Below, in pieces: positions 1 through 8,445 of a stretch of 64,000 nucleotides of DNA. A model generated the notes under the pieces. The model was not told where the DNA came from. It was given only the letters and a program-made list of their open reading frames with translations, and did no database searches. This DNA is from Palsa-504 sp963739135. GTDB taxonomy: Bacteria; Actinomycetota; Actinomycetes; Streptosporangiales; Streptosporangiaceae. Where the stretch lies: positions 62,001 through 126,000 of the forward strand of contig CAVTZG010000013.1 of the NCBI GenBank assembly GCA_963739135.1. The letters are read 5' to 3'. Both the position numbers and the translations under genes were made by a program. The stretch's first letter is position 1. Each line of letters begins with the position of its first letter.

Positions 1-677
1 TGTCCGCCGGCGGCACCCGCGAGGAACTTGACCCGGTGCGGTTCCTCGGAAACTGGTCCACCGGCACGCAGGGATACGCGCTGGCGCGCACCGCCGTCGC
101 GCGCGGCGCCGGGGTGACGGTGGTCGCGGCCAACGTCGCGCTGCCCGACCCGGCCGGAGCCACGGTGGTCCGGGTCGTCTCCGCCCGCCAGATGCGGGAC
201 GCGGTCATGGCCGCCGCCGCCGAGGCGGACGCGGTGGTGATGGCCGCGGCAGTGGCCGACTACCGCCCGGAGGTCCGCAGCACGGCCAAGATCAAGAAGG
301 ACGGCCAGCACCCGGACCCGCTGCGGCTGACCGAGAACCCTGACATCCTGGCCGGGCTGGCGGCGCGCCGCGCCGAGCACGCCGCGGGCCACCCAGACGG
401 CGGCGCCGCGTCGCCCGGGTCCGGCCCGAGGCGCCAGGTCCTGGTCGGGTTCGCGGCCGAGACGGACACCTCAGCGGCGGCGGCCCGGGCCAAGCTGGCC
501 CGCAAGGGCTGTGACCTGCTGGTCGTCAACCCGGTGGGGAACGGGCTGGGCTTCGGCACGCCCGACAACGAGGCGGTGGTCTTCGGGGCCGACGGAACGG
601 TCACCCGCATACCGCGCGGCCCCAAGGAAGCGCTCGCGGATATGGTCTGGGACCTGGTCGCCGCCAACCTGAAGTAG
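1..677 (+). CDS. coaBC: CoaBC (phosphopantothenoylcysteine synthetase domain), 5' truncated by window edge
   Basis: This is the CoaB half of the bifunctional coenzyme A protein, which joins cysteine to 4'-phosphopantothenate with CTP. The frame is open from base 3 and reads SAGGTREELDPVRFLGN, the CoaB entry motif, so the protein begins left of the window and the first internal GTG (base 36) is not its start. Further signatures are AAVADYRP, KIKK (CTP-contacting lysines), LTENPDIL and VGFAAET. The catalytic Asn of GN-x-S is kept, but the next residue is Trp (GNWSTG) where Arg or His is usual. A short insertion rich in Gly, Ala and Pro lies between LAARRAEH and QVLVGFAAE. It is followed by metK, the usual actinobacterial order. 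Confidence 0.95.
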   Translation, partial: SAGGTREELDPVRFLGNWSTGTQGYALARTAVARGAGVTVVAANVALPDPAGATVVRVVSARQMRDAVMAAAAEADAVVMAAAVADYRPEVRSTAKIKKDGQHPDPLRLTENPDILAGLAARRAEHAAGHPDGGAASPGSGPRRQVLVGFAAETDTSAAAARAKLARKGCDLLVVNPVGNGLGFGTPDNEAVVFGADGTVTRIPRGPKEALADMVWDLVAANLK

Positions 678-786
678 CCCCGAGTATCAAATCCGGCGCG
701 AGCGGGTCGTCTTAAGCAAAGCCGTGCGCCCAGGGACTCCGGATAGAATCACCGCAGTTGCCCGGGTCCTAAGAGGGGAAATTGAC

Positions 787-1980
787 GTGGCAAGCCGCCT
801 GTTTACTTCTGAGTCCGTGACCGAGGGTCATCCGGACAAGATGGCCGACCAGATCAGTGACGTCATCCTGGATGCCATGATCAAGGATGATCCGGGCAGC
901 CGGGTCGCGGTGGAAACCCTGATCACGACCGGCCAGGTGCACGTGGCCGGGGAGGTCACCACCCAGACTTATGTCGACATTCCCGGCATCATCCGGGAGA
1001 AGATCCTGGAGATCGGATACGACTCCTCGGCCAAGGGCTACGACGGGGCCTCCTGCGGCGTGTCGGTGTCCATCGGCTCCCAGTCGCCGGACATCGCCCA
1101 GGGCGTCAACGACGCATTTGAGTACCGCGAGGGCGAGGGCACCGACGAGTTCGACCGGCAGGGCGCGGGCGACCAGGGCCTCATGTTCGGCTATGCCTGC
1201 CGCGAGACGCCCGAGCTGATGCCGCTGCCGATCATGCTGGCGCACAAGCTGGCCCGCCAGCTGTCCGAGGTCCGCCGCGCGGGTACCGTGCCCTACCTGC
1301 GCCCCGACGGCAAGACGCAGGTCACCATCGAGTACGCGGGCGACATGCCGGTCCGGCTGGACACCGTGGTGGTCTCGACGCAGCACGCGCCTGACATCAA
1401 CCTCAAGGAACTGCTCAGCCCCGACATCAGGGACTACGTCGTCGAGCCGGTCCTGGCGGACGCGCAGATCGACACTGACGGGTTCCGGCTGCTGGTCAAC
1501 CCGACCGGCCGGTTCGAGATCGGCGGCCCCATGGGTGACGCCGGCCTGACCGGACGGAAGATCATCATCGACACCTACGGCGGCATGGCCAGGCACGGGG
1601 GAGGAGCCTTCTCGGGCAAGGACCCGTCCAAGGTGGACCGCAGCGCCGCGTACGCGATGCGGTGGGTGGCCAAGAACGTGGTGGCGGCCGGCCTGGCCGA
1701 CCGGTGCGAGGCGCAGGTGGCCTACGCGATCGGCAAGGCCATGCCGGTCGGCATGTTCGTCGAGTGCTTCGGCACCGAGAAGGTACCGGTGGAGCGGATC
1801 CAGGATGCCGTGCTGAAGGTCTTCGACCTGCGGCCGCGGGCCATCATCTACGCGCTTGACCTGCTGCGGCCGATCTACGCGCAGACTGCTGCCTACGGGC
1901 ACTTCGGCCGTACCGAGCCCGACTTCGCCTGGGAGCGGGTCGACCGCGCGGACCAGCTCCGCGCCGCCGCCGGCGCCTGA
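787..1980 (+). CDS. metK: S-adenosylmethionine synthetase
   Basis: Makes S-adenosylmethionine from methionine and ATP in the cytoplasm. The 397-residue protein has the usual length and all signatures: GHPDKMADQ near residue 14, GAGDQGLMFGYA near 127 and the glycine-rich GGGAFSGKDPSKVDRS near 280. An in-frame GTG lies upstream at 724, but GTG at 787 is preferred: it follows a purine-rich ribosome-binding site (about 772-780) and gives the canonical N-terminus MASRLFTSESVTEGHPDK. It lies about 110 bp after coaBC and is followed by a palindromic repeat pair that may end its transcript. Confidence 0.97.
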   Translation: MASRLFTSESVTEGHPDKMADQISDVILDAMIKDDPGSRVAVETLITTGQVHVAGEVTTQTYVDIPGIIREKILEIGYDSSAKGYDGASCGVSVSIGSQSPDIAQGVNDAFEYREGEGTDEFDRQGAGDQGLMFGYACRETPELMPLPIMLAHKLARQLSEVRRAGTVPYLRPDGKTQVTIEYAGDMPVRLDTVVVSTQHAPDINLKELLSPDIRDYVVEPVLADAQIDTDGFRLLVNPTGRFEIGGPMGDAGLTGRKIIIDTYGGMARHGGGAFSGKDPSKVDRSAAYAMRWVAKNVVAAGLADRCEAQVAYAIGKAMPVGMFVECFGTEKVPVERIQDAVLKVFDLRPRAIIYALDLLRPIYAQTAAYGHFGRTEPDFAWERVDRADQLRAAAGA

Positions 1981-2005
1981 CAGCTCCCGGTTCAGCCCGC
2001 GCAAG

Positions 2006-2063
2006 GTGGTGAAACCGGGCTTCCACGACGTTAGAGGGTGGTGAAACCCCGGTTTCACCACCC
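2006..2063. repeat. Two tandem TGAAACC-type palindromes downstream of metK
   Basis: Bases 2036-2063 form a perfect 13-bp inverted repeat, GGGTGGTGAAACC / GGTTTCACCACCC, with a 2-base centre. A degenerate copy, GTGGTGAAACC-G-GGCTTCCAC, lies just before it at 2006-2026. The related 16-mer TGAAACCCGGGTTTCA overlaps the nusB stop at 32644-32659. The position after metK and before priA suggests a transcription terminator or an operator; there is no T-tract, so the function is inferred. Confidence 0.6.
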
Positions 2064-2204
2064 CGAGCGGCGGCCCGGGACCCCGTCTTCACCCGAGTGT
2101 TCTCGCGGAAACGCCCGTCCGTACCGGGACGAAGCGGTTCGCCGAACCGCAAGCCGGGCCCGCTGGCCGCTCAGTCCGTCGTCGCAGTCTGGTAGGACGG
2201 AACC

Positions 2205-4217
2205 GTGGCTAAGGGGCCTAAGGATGAGGCGGTCAGCGAGCGGTTGCCCGTTGCCCGGGTGGCGGTCGACATCTCGCTGGCTCACCTCGACCGGCCCTTC
2301 GACTACCTGGTCCCGGCCAGCATGGACGAGGCGGCGGTGCCCGGCTGCCGGGTCCGGGTCAGGTTCGCCGGCCAGCTGGTCGACGGCTACCTGCTGGACC
2401 GGATCGAGACCAGCGAGCACCAGGGCCGGCTGGCCCGGCTGGAACGCGTGACCTCACCGGAACCCGTGCTCATGCCGGAGATTTTCGGCCTGGCCCGGGC
2501 GGTCGCGGACAGGTACGCGGGGACGCTGGCCGACGTGCTCAGGCTGGCCATCCCGCCCCGGCACGCTACCGCCGAGCGGGAAGCGGCGCAGGCCGGGGGG
2601 GCGACCGCCAAGTACCAGGCGCCCGGGGCGGGCTCGTGGGCCCGGTACCCGGCCGGCCTGGCGTTCCTGACCGCGCTGGCCGAGGGCCGTCCGGTACGGG
2701 CCGCCTGGTCAGCGCTGCCCGGTCCGGACTGGCCGGCTGAGATCGCCGTCGCCGCCGCCACCACGGCCGCTGCCGGCCGAGGCGTGGTCATCGTCGTGCC
2801 CGACGCCCGTGACCTGGCCCGGGTCGACGCGGCCCTGACCGCCGTGACCCAGCCCGGCTCCGGCACGCAGGCGGGCCACGTCTGCCTGACCGCCGACCTC
2901 GGCCCGGCCGAGCGCTACCGCCGCTGGCTGGCCGTGCTGCACGGTGCGGTCCGGGTGGTGGCCGGCACGCGGGCGGCCATGTTCGCCCCGGTCTCCGACC
3001 TGGGCCTGGTGGTGCTGTGGGACGACGGTGACGACCTGCACGCCGAGCCACGGGCCCCGTACCCGAACGCCCGCGAGGTCCTCGCCCTGCGCGCTCACCG
3101 GTCCGGTGCGGCCGCCCTGATCGGCGGCTTCGCCCGGACCACCGAGCTGACGCAGCTGGTCGCGGCCGGCTGGGCCAAGCCGCTGGCCGGCCGCCCGGAA
3201 GCCCTGCGCCAGGCCGCGCCGCGGGTCAGGGCCGCTCCCGATGAGGCCGAACTGGCCCGGGACGCCGCGGCCCTGACTGCCCGGCTGCCCAGCCTCGCGC
3301 TGCGGACGGCCCGGCACGCGCTGGCCGACGGCCCGGTCCTGGTCCAGGTCCCCCGGCGCGGTTACCTGGCCGCGATCGCGTGCGCCCGATGCCGGACGCC
3401 CGCCCGCTGCACTACCTGCGGCGGCCCGCTGCAGGTCGGCGGTTCCGGTCAGGTGCCCGGCTGCCGGTGGTGCGGCGCCCTGGCGGCCGACTGGGCCTGC
3501 CCTAGGTGCGGCTCAGCGCAGCTGCGCGCGGTCGTCACCGGCGCGGCCCGCACCGCCGAAGAGCTGGGCCGTGCCTTCCCCGGCGTACCGGTGCGCACCT
3601 CGGGCGGCCCGCACGTGCTGGCCGAGGTCCCCGCCGAGGCGGCGCTGGTCATCGCGACTCCCGGCGCCGAGCCGGTGGCCGAGGGGGGCTACGCCGCCGC
3701 GTTGTTCCTGGACGGCTGGGCCCTGCTGGGCCGGCCGAGCCTGCGCGCCGCCGAGGAGACGCTGCGCCGCTGGCTGAACGCCGCCGCCCTGGTCAGGGCG
3801 GCGGCGCCGGTGGTGGTGCTGGCCGAAGCCGCACTGCCCGCCGTGCAGGCGCTGATTCGCTGGGATCCGGTCGGTTTCTCCGAGCGGGAGCTGGCCGAAC
3901 GGGCCGAGCTCGGCTTCCCGCCGGCCGTGCGGATGGCCGCTGTGACCGGCTCGCCCGCGGCCGTGGCCGATTTCGTCGGCTCGGCCGGGCTGCCGGACCG
4001 GGCCGAGGTGCTTGGGCCAGTGCCCGCCGAGCCGGTAACCGGCCGCGGCGCCGACCAGGACCCAGCAGCCGAGCCGCACGAGCGGGCCCTGATCAGGACC
4101 CCGCGGCCGGACGGGATAGCGCTGGCCCGGGCCTTGCATGCGGCGCAGGCCACCCGGAGCGCGCGCAAGGAAGGCGCCGCCCTGCGTGTGCAGCTCGACC
4201 CGTCCGAGGTTGCCTGA
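2205..4217 (+). CDS. priA: PriA-like primosomal protein N', lacking helicase motifs
   Basis: 670 residues. The N-terminal region (VAVDISLAHLDRPFDYLVP, residues about 14-32) is the PriA 3'-DNA-binding domain, and a C-terminal block carries paired CxxC zinc ligands (CARC, CTTC, CRWC, CPRC, about residues 390-435). Where PriA helicases have Walker A (GxGKT) and DEEH, this protein has AVAAATTAAAGRGVVIVV and VVLWDDGDD, so ATP-driven unwinding is not expected. Actinobacterial PriA proteins are known to be degenerate in this way; the protein may act as a structural replication-restart factor. GTG start at 2205, followed by def, as in related genomes. Confidence 0.88.
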   Translation: MAKGPKDEAVSERLPVARVAVDISLAHLDRPFDYLVPASMDEAAVPGCRVRVRFAGQLVDGYLLDRIETSEHQGRLARLERVTSPEPVLMPEIFGLARAVADRYAGTLADVLRLAIPPRHATAEREAAQAGGATAKYQAPGAGSWARYPAGLAFLTALAEGRPVRAAWSALPGPDWPAEIAVAAATTAAAGRGVVIVVPDARDLARVDAALTAVTQPGSGTQAGHVCLTADLGPAERYRRWLAVLHGAVRVVAGTRAAMFAPVSDLGLVVLWDDGDDLHAEPRAPYPNAREVLALRAHRSGAAALIGGFARTTELTQLVAAGWAKPLAGRPEALRQAAPRVRAAPDEAELARDAAALTARLPSLALRTARHALADGPVLVQVPRRGYLAAIACARCRTPARCTTCGGPLQVGGSGQVPGCRWCGALAADWACPRCGSAQLRAVVTGAARTAEELGRAFPGVPVRTSGGPHVLAEVPAEAALVIATPGAEPVAEGGYAAALFLDGWALLGRPSLRAAEETLRRWLNAAALVRAAAPVVVLAEAALPAVQALIRWDPVGFSERELAERAELGFPPAVRMAAVTGSPAAVADFVGSAGLPDRAEVLGPVPAEPVTGRGADQDPAAEPHERALIRTPRPDGIALARALHAAQATRSARKEGAALRVQLDPSEVA

Positions 4218-4282
4218 CGGATAAACTGAATCCGGCGGCGCCACGTGACCGGGTGCTCGCTGTTACATGTCCAGGAGGTTTC

Positions 4283-4831
4283 GTGAGCGTCAAGCCGATA
4301 CGTCTTTTCGGTGACCCAGTGCTGCGCACGCCGGCCGAGCCGGTGCGCGACTTCGACGCCGAGCTGCGCAGGCTGGTCAAGGACCTCACCGACACCATGC
4401 TGGACGCGCCGGGCGTCGGCCTGGCCGCGCCGCAGATTGGGGTCGGGCTGCGGGTCTTCACCTACCACGTGGACGACAACGAGCCGGGCCACCTGATCAA
4501 CCCCTCGCTCGACCTGGGGCAGGAGGAAGACGAGGACGACGAGGGCTGCCTGTCGTTCCCGGGCCTGGTCTACCCGGTCAAGCGTGCCTACGGGGTCGTG
4601 GCCAAGGGCTTCAACATGTACGGCGAGCCGGTCACGATCGAGGGCACCGAACTCCTGGCCCGCTGCATTCAGCATGAGACCGACCACCTCGACGGCATCC
4701 TGTTCGTCGACCGGATGGACCCGGCCCAGCGCAAGCTGGCCATGAAGGCGATCCGCGAGGCCGAGTGGTGGGGCGATCCCATCCCGCAGGTGAAGGTGTC
4801 CCCGCACGACACGATGGGCCGGGCCTTCTGA
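4283..4831 (+). CDS. def: Peptide deformylase
   Basis: Removes the formyl group from the N-terminal methionine of new proteins. The 182-residue protein carries the three family motifs in order: GVGLAAPQ (44-51), EGCLS (87-91, Cys metal ligand) and QHETDHLDG (130-138, two His ligands and catalytic Glu). GTG at 4283 is chosen because AGGAGG sits at about 4273-4278; the frame is open much further upstream but only as a shadow of priA. Grouping with fmt reflects formyl-methionine metabolism. The acidic stretch EEDEDDEG before the second motif is slightly unusual. Confidence 0.97.
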   Translation: MSVKPIRLFGDPVLRTPAEPVRDFDAELRRLVKDLTDTMLDAPGVGLAAPQIGVGLRVFTYHVDDNEPGHLINPSLDLGQEEDEDDEGCLSFPGLVYPVKRAYGVVAKGFNMYGEPVTIEGTELLARCIQHETDHLDGILFVDRMDPAQRKLAMKAIREAEWWGDPIPQVKVSPHDTMGRAF

Positions 4832-4882
4832 CATGCTCGAGCTCTCCTGCGGCCGCCGCCCGTCAAGGCGCCGTGACAGCTG

Positions 4883-5815
4883 ATGCGCCTGGTGTTCGCA
4901 GGGACGCCGCAGACCGCGGTCCCGTCGCTTGACGCGCTGCTGGCCTCACGGCATGAGGTCGTCGCGGTGCTGACCCGTCCCGACGCGCCGGCCGGCCGCG
5001 GCCGCAAGGTCGAGTCCAGCCCGGTCGCCCGGCGGGCGACGGCCGCGGGCCTGGAGGTGCTCACCCCGGCCCGGGCCCGGGATCCGCTGTTCCTCGACCG
5101 GCTGCGCCAGATCGCGCCTGACTGCTGCCCGATGGTCGCCTACGGCGCGCTGATCCCGCAGGCCGTCCTGGATGTGCCCGCGCACGGCTGGGTTAACCTG
5201 CACTTCTCGGTGCTGCCCGCCTGGCGCGGCGCCGCCCCGGTGCAGCATGCCATCCTGCACGGCGACGACGTGACCGGAGCCAGCACGTTCCGCGTCGTCG
5301 CCGAGCTGGACGCGGGGCCGGTGTACGGTGTGCTGACCGAGCCGGTCCGGCCTGATGACACGACCGGTGACCTGCTCGGCCGGCTGGCCCAGTCGGGAGC
5401 CGAGCTCCTGGTCGCGACGCTGGACGGGATCGAAGCCGGGACGCTCGAGGCGCTTCCGCAGCCTGCCGAGGGGGTGAGCTTCGCCCCGAAGATCACCCCG
5501 GCCGACGCGCGGGTGGACTGGAAACTGCCCGCGCACGTCGTTGACCGGCAGATCCGCGCCTGCACACCCGACCCGGGGGCCTGGACAGAACACGACGGCG
5601 CCCGGCTCAAGCTCGGCCCCGTGACCCTGACCGGCCCACCCGAGGCCCAGGATCTGGCGCCGGGCGAGGTCCTGGCCGGGCGCCATGCCGTCCTCGTCGG
5701 CACCGGCTCGCGCCCGGTGCGCCTGGGCGAGGTCCAGGCCGAGGGCAAGCGCCTCATGCCGGGCTCCGACTGGGCCCGTGGCCTGCGCTCCGACGGCCCC
5801 GTGCGGTTCGGCTGA
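4883..5815 (+). CDS. fmt: Methionyl-tRNA formyltransferase
   Basis: Formylates Met-tRNA for initiation using 10-formyl-THF. The 310-residue protein begins MRLVFAGTPQTAVPSLDALL and has the catalytic segment VNLHFSVLPAWRGAAPVQ (about 112-129), with the Asn and His of the formyl-THF site, then GDDVTGASTF and an Asp in ELDAGPVY. The C-terminal tRNA-binding domain begins near residue 205 (ITPADARVDW). It lies 51 bp after def and 1 base before rsmB, so def-fmt-rsmB probably share a transcript. Confidence 0.96.
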   Translation: MRLVFAGTPQTAVPSLDALLASRHEVVAVLTRPDAPAGRGRKVESSPVARRATAAGLEVLTPARARDPLFLDRLRQIAPDCCPMVAYGALIPQAVLDVPAHGWVNLHFSVLPAWRGAAPVQHAILHGDDVTGASTFRVVAELDAGPVYGVLTEPVRPDDTTGDLLGRLAQSGAELLVATLDGIEAGTLEALPQPAEGVSFAPKITPADARVDWKLPAHVVDRQIRACTPDPGAWTEHDGARLKLGPVTLTGPPEAQDLAPGEVLAGRHAVLVGTGSRPVRLGEVQAEGKRLMPGSDWARGLRSDGPVRFG

Positions 5816-5816
5816 G

Positions 5817-7442
5817 ATGGCCGGTCCCGCCCGCACCCGCCACCAGGCCGGAACCCGCCGCGGCCAGCCTCAACGGCGCCAGCCCCGGTCCCGCGTCGAC
5901 CCGGCCCGCCGCGCGGCCTACGACGTGCTGCGGGCCGTGGCCGACCGGGACGCCTACGCCAACCTGCTGCTGCCGGCGCTGCTGACCGAACGCGGCCTGA
6001 CCGGCCGGGACGCCGCCTTCGCCACCGAACTGACCTACGGCACGCTGCGCGGCCGCGGCACCTACGACGCGATCCTGGCCGCGTGCAGCGACCGGGACCA
6101 GATGGACCCGCCAGTGCGCGACATCCTGCGGCTCGGTGCCCACCAGCTCCTGGCCACCAGGGTCGGCAGCCACGCCGCCGTGGCGACCTCGGTGGACCTG
6201 GCCAAGGACGCGGTCGGTCCCCGCCCCTCCGGCTTCGTCAACGCCGTGCTGCGCCGGGTCGCCACCCGCGACCTGGACGCCTGGCTCGAGATCATCGCCC
6301 CCAGCCGGGACCTGGACCTGGCCGGGCACCTGGCCGTCCGCCACAGCTACCCGGCCTGGATCATCGACGCCTACCGGGACGCGCTCGGCGACACCGCCCC
6401 GGCCGAGCTTGAGGACGCCCTCGCCGCCGGCAACCTGCGGCCGGACGTCGTCCTCGCGGTCACGCCGCCGACCGCCCCGCAAGACGCGCAAGACGCGCAA
6501 GACCCGCAAGACGCGCCAGGACCGCGGAACCCGCTAGGCCCGGAGGAGGAGGCGGCGGCGGCCTGGCCGGCGCCGCCGGACGCCGAACGGACCCGCTGGT
6601 CGCCCTACGGCCTGCGGCTGGCCGGCGGTGACCCGGCGCCGCTGGTCGCCGGCGGGCAGGCCGCCGTGCAGGACGAGGCCAGCCAGCTGGCCGCCCTGGC
6701 CCTCAGCCGCGTCGGCCTCGCGCCCGCCGCTGGGTCCGGGCCGCGGGACGGGCTCTGGCTGGACATGTGCGCGGGCCCGGGCGGCAAGGCCAGGCTGCTG
6801 GCCGGGCTCGCGACCAGGAGGGGCGCCCGCCTGGTCGCCTCCGACGTCCGTCCCCAGCGCGCCCGCCGGGTCAGGTCCGCGCTGCATCGCGCGCGGCTCG
6901 CCCCGGCCGTCGCCCCGGCCGTTGTCGCGGCCGACGGGCTGCGGGTCCCGTGGCGGCCTGGCACTTTCGACCGGGTCCTGGCCGACGTGCCGTGCTCGAA
7001 TCTCGGATCGCTGCGCCGCCGTCCTGAAGCCCGCTGGCGCAAGACCCCGGCCGGCGTGCAGGAACTAGCCAGCGTGCAGCGCGGCCTCCTCGACGCGGCG
7101 ATCGAGTCGGTCCGGCCGGGCGGCGTGGTGGCCTACGTCACCTGTTCCCCGCACCTGGCCGAGACCAGGGACGTGGTCACCGACGTCGCCGCCCGCCGCG
7201 GCGACGTCACGATCCTCGACGCCCCGGCCGTGCTCGCCGAGGTCCCCGGCCTGAGCAGCCCCGACCCCAGGTTCGCCCAGTTCTGGCCGCACCGCCACGG
7301 CACCGATGCGATTTTCCTCGCCCTGCTCAGGCGCTCAGGACAAGGCGGGGTAGGCCTAACGGCGGTGGCCGACGCCGACCACCAGGATGATGAGCTGCGC
7401 GCCGGCGATCTCGTAGATGATCCGGTAGTCGCCGACGCGTAG
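5817..7442 (+). CDS. rsmB: 16S rRNA m5C967 methyltransferase RsmB (Fmu/Sun) with non-homologous C-terminal tail
   Basis: An N-terminal NusB-like RNA-binding domain (about residues 30-165; RRAAYDVLRAVADRDAYANLLL) is followed by the Rossmann methyltransferase domain: GPGGK (SAM), LADVPCSNLGSLRRRPEARW (motif IV, PCS) and YVTCSPH (motif VI, catalytic Cys). ATG 5817 follows the fmt stop by one base. The linker has a 9-bp tandem repeat near 6480-6515 coding QDAQDAQDPQDA. RsmB proteins normally end soon after FLALLRR; here the frame continues about 34 residues, antisense to a RelE/ParE relic, which suggests the original stop was lost. Confidence 0.93.
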   Translation: MAGPARTRHQAGTRRGQPQRRQPRSRVDPARRAAYDVLRAVADRDAYANLLLPALLTERGLTGRDAAFATELTYGTLRGRGTYDAILAACSDRDQMDPPVRDILRLGAHQLLATRVGSHAAVATSVDLAKDAVGPRPSGFVNAVLRRVATRDLDAWLEIIAPSRDLDLAGHLAVRHSYPAWIIDAYRDALGDTAPAELEDALAAGNLRPDVVLAVTPPTAPQDAQDAQDPQDAPGPRNPLGPEEEAAAAWPAPPDAERTRWSPYGLRLAGGDPAPLVAGGQAAVQDEASQLAALALSRVGLAPAAGSGPRDGLWLDMCAGPGGKARLLAGLATRRGARLVASDVRPQRARRVRSALHRARLAPAVAPAVVAADGLRVPWRPGTFDRVLADVPCSNLGSLRRRPEARWRKTPAGVQELASVQRGLLDAAIESVRPGGVVAYVTCSPHLAETRDVVTDVAARRGDVTILDAPAVLAEVPGLSSPDPRFAQFWPHRHGTDAIFLALLRRSGQGGVGLTAVADADHQDDELRAGDLVDDPVVADA

Positions 7443-7522
7443 CCGGTACCGGTCGGAGTAGCCGGCCAGCTTCTTGATATCGGCGTCCGAGCGGCGGGGA
7501 TCGTCACCGATCTCAGGCGCGA
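7356..7522 (-). pseudogene. RelE/ParE-family toxin, C-terminal relic
   Basis: The reverse strand reads PEIGDDPRRSDADIKKLAG, then SDRYRLRVGDYRIIYEIAG, then AQLIILVVGVGHRR and stop. This is the characteristic second half of a RelE/ParE ribonuclease/gyrase-poison fold (KKL-x-RYRLRVGDYRIIYEI-x-VGHRR). The first 35-40 residues of a normal 85-90 residue toxin are missing, there is no start codon in the frame, and upstream it runs into the end of the DUF2786 gene. No antitoxin gene is adjacent. I call it a decayed toxin-antitoxin remnant; it also underlies the extended 3' end of rsmB on the other strand. Confidence 0.75.
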
Positions 7523-8241
7523 TTGAGCGCCCTTGTCCGGCCGAGCCGGGCGTTCCCGATGTCGGCCCGCTGACCTTGGGCGTGGCCCGCGCCGTAGCCC
7601 TGGCCGCTGTAGGTGACCCGGGTCTTCCGGGTCACCGGATAGGCCTGTTCCAGCTGGCGGCGGACGACGAGCGCCCGGTCGGCCAGCACCAGCGCGGTGC
7701 CCGGCCCGGACGCCGGCTCAGCCTCGGCGGCCGTGGCGGCGTGATCCTCGGCGGTCCTGACCCGCGCGATGACGGCGGTGACGAAGCCGAGCAGCCAGCT
7801 GCGCCGCCACGCGCGCGGGCTGCGGACCCCGGTGGGGACGGCCGCCGCGGCCAGGCCGCGGGCCATCTGGAGCAGCAGCGAGGTGTACAGGATGTCCGCC
7901 CGCTCAAGGTCCGAGGCGTAGCCGAACACATGGATGCGGGCACCGGGCCCGCTGGTGTGCAGCAGGACGCACTGGCACCGCATGGCCCCGGCCAGCCCGG
8001 CCAGCAGGTGCGCCCGGACCTGCGCCCACGGGTTGTCGATGTCGATGATGCGGCTGCCCGGCCGGTCGGTGTCCGGGCGGGACGCGGCCAGCCGTGCCCG
8101 GTCGATGCCGTAACGGGCCATCAGCTCGGCGGCCTTGGCGGTAAGCGCCTCGGCCTCCGGCGGGGTGACCCCGTCGGCCTCGGCCTTCGCCAGCAGCTTG
8201 CGCACCCGGTCCAGCAGCGCGCTCGGCGGTTCTGACGCCAT
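7513..8241 (-). CDS. DUF2786 domain protein
   Basis: 242 residues. Residues about 7-48 (ALLDRVRKLLAKAE ... EAEALTAKAAELMARYGID) match the DUF2786 signature; the rest is a less conserved alpha/beta region (FGYASDLERADILYTSLLLQMA) seen in actinobacterial members. Function is unknown for the family. ATG 8241 is preferred over a TTG two codons upstream because GGAGG lies just ahead (cctggaggttgaacATG). It runs opposite to rsmB and rpe, breaking the usual rsmB-rpe adjacency, so it is probably an insertion. Confidence 0.85.
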   Translation of the reverse strand: MASEPPSALLDRVRKLLAKAEADGVTPPEAEALTAKAAELMARYGIDRARLAASRPDTDRPGSRIIDIDNPWAQVRAHLLAGLAGAMRCQCVLLHTSGPGARIHVFGYASDLERADILYTSLLLQMARGLAAAAVPTGVRSPRAWRRSWLLGFVTAVIARVRTAEDHAATAAEAEPASGPGTALVLADRALVVRRQLEQAYPVTRKTRVTYSGQGYGAGHAQGQRADIGNARLGRTRALNRA

Positions 8242-8445
8242 GTTCAACCTCCAGGGTCAGTCTGTATCGAACCTAGCGTCGAACCATATCCATAGGGTAC
8301 GACATTTATTGAATGTATGTGCCCCTGAATGACGGCTTCTCCCGCCTGCCCGCCCGGAGCCGACCTTACCTGCACCGATCGGCCGCCGGGGGCGAAAGCC
8401 CGTGCTGCCTGTCGGGCTCGCGGTGGCGGTCTCTACACTCGGGCT

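Noticed and set aside
769..2061. Long minus-strand open frame (430 codons) opposite metK
   Set aside because: It is the antisense of a fully conserved metK; composition (Asp/His/Val/Arg/Leu-rich, no motifs) is typical of GC-rich shadow frames.
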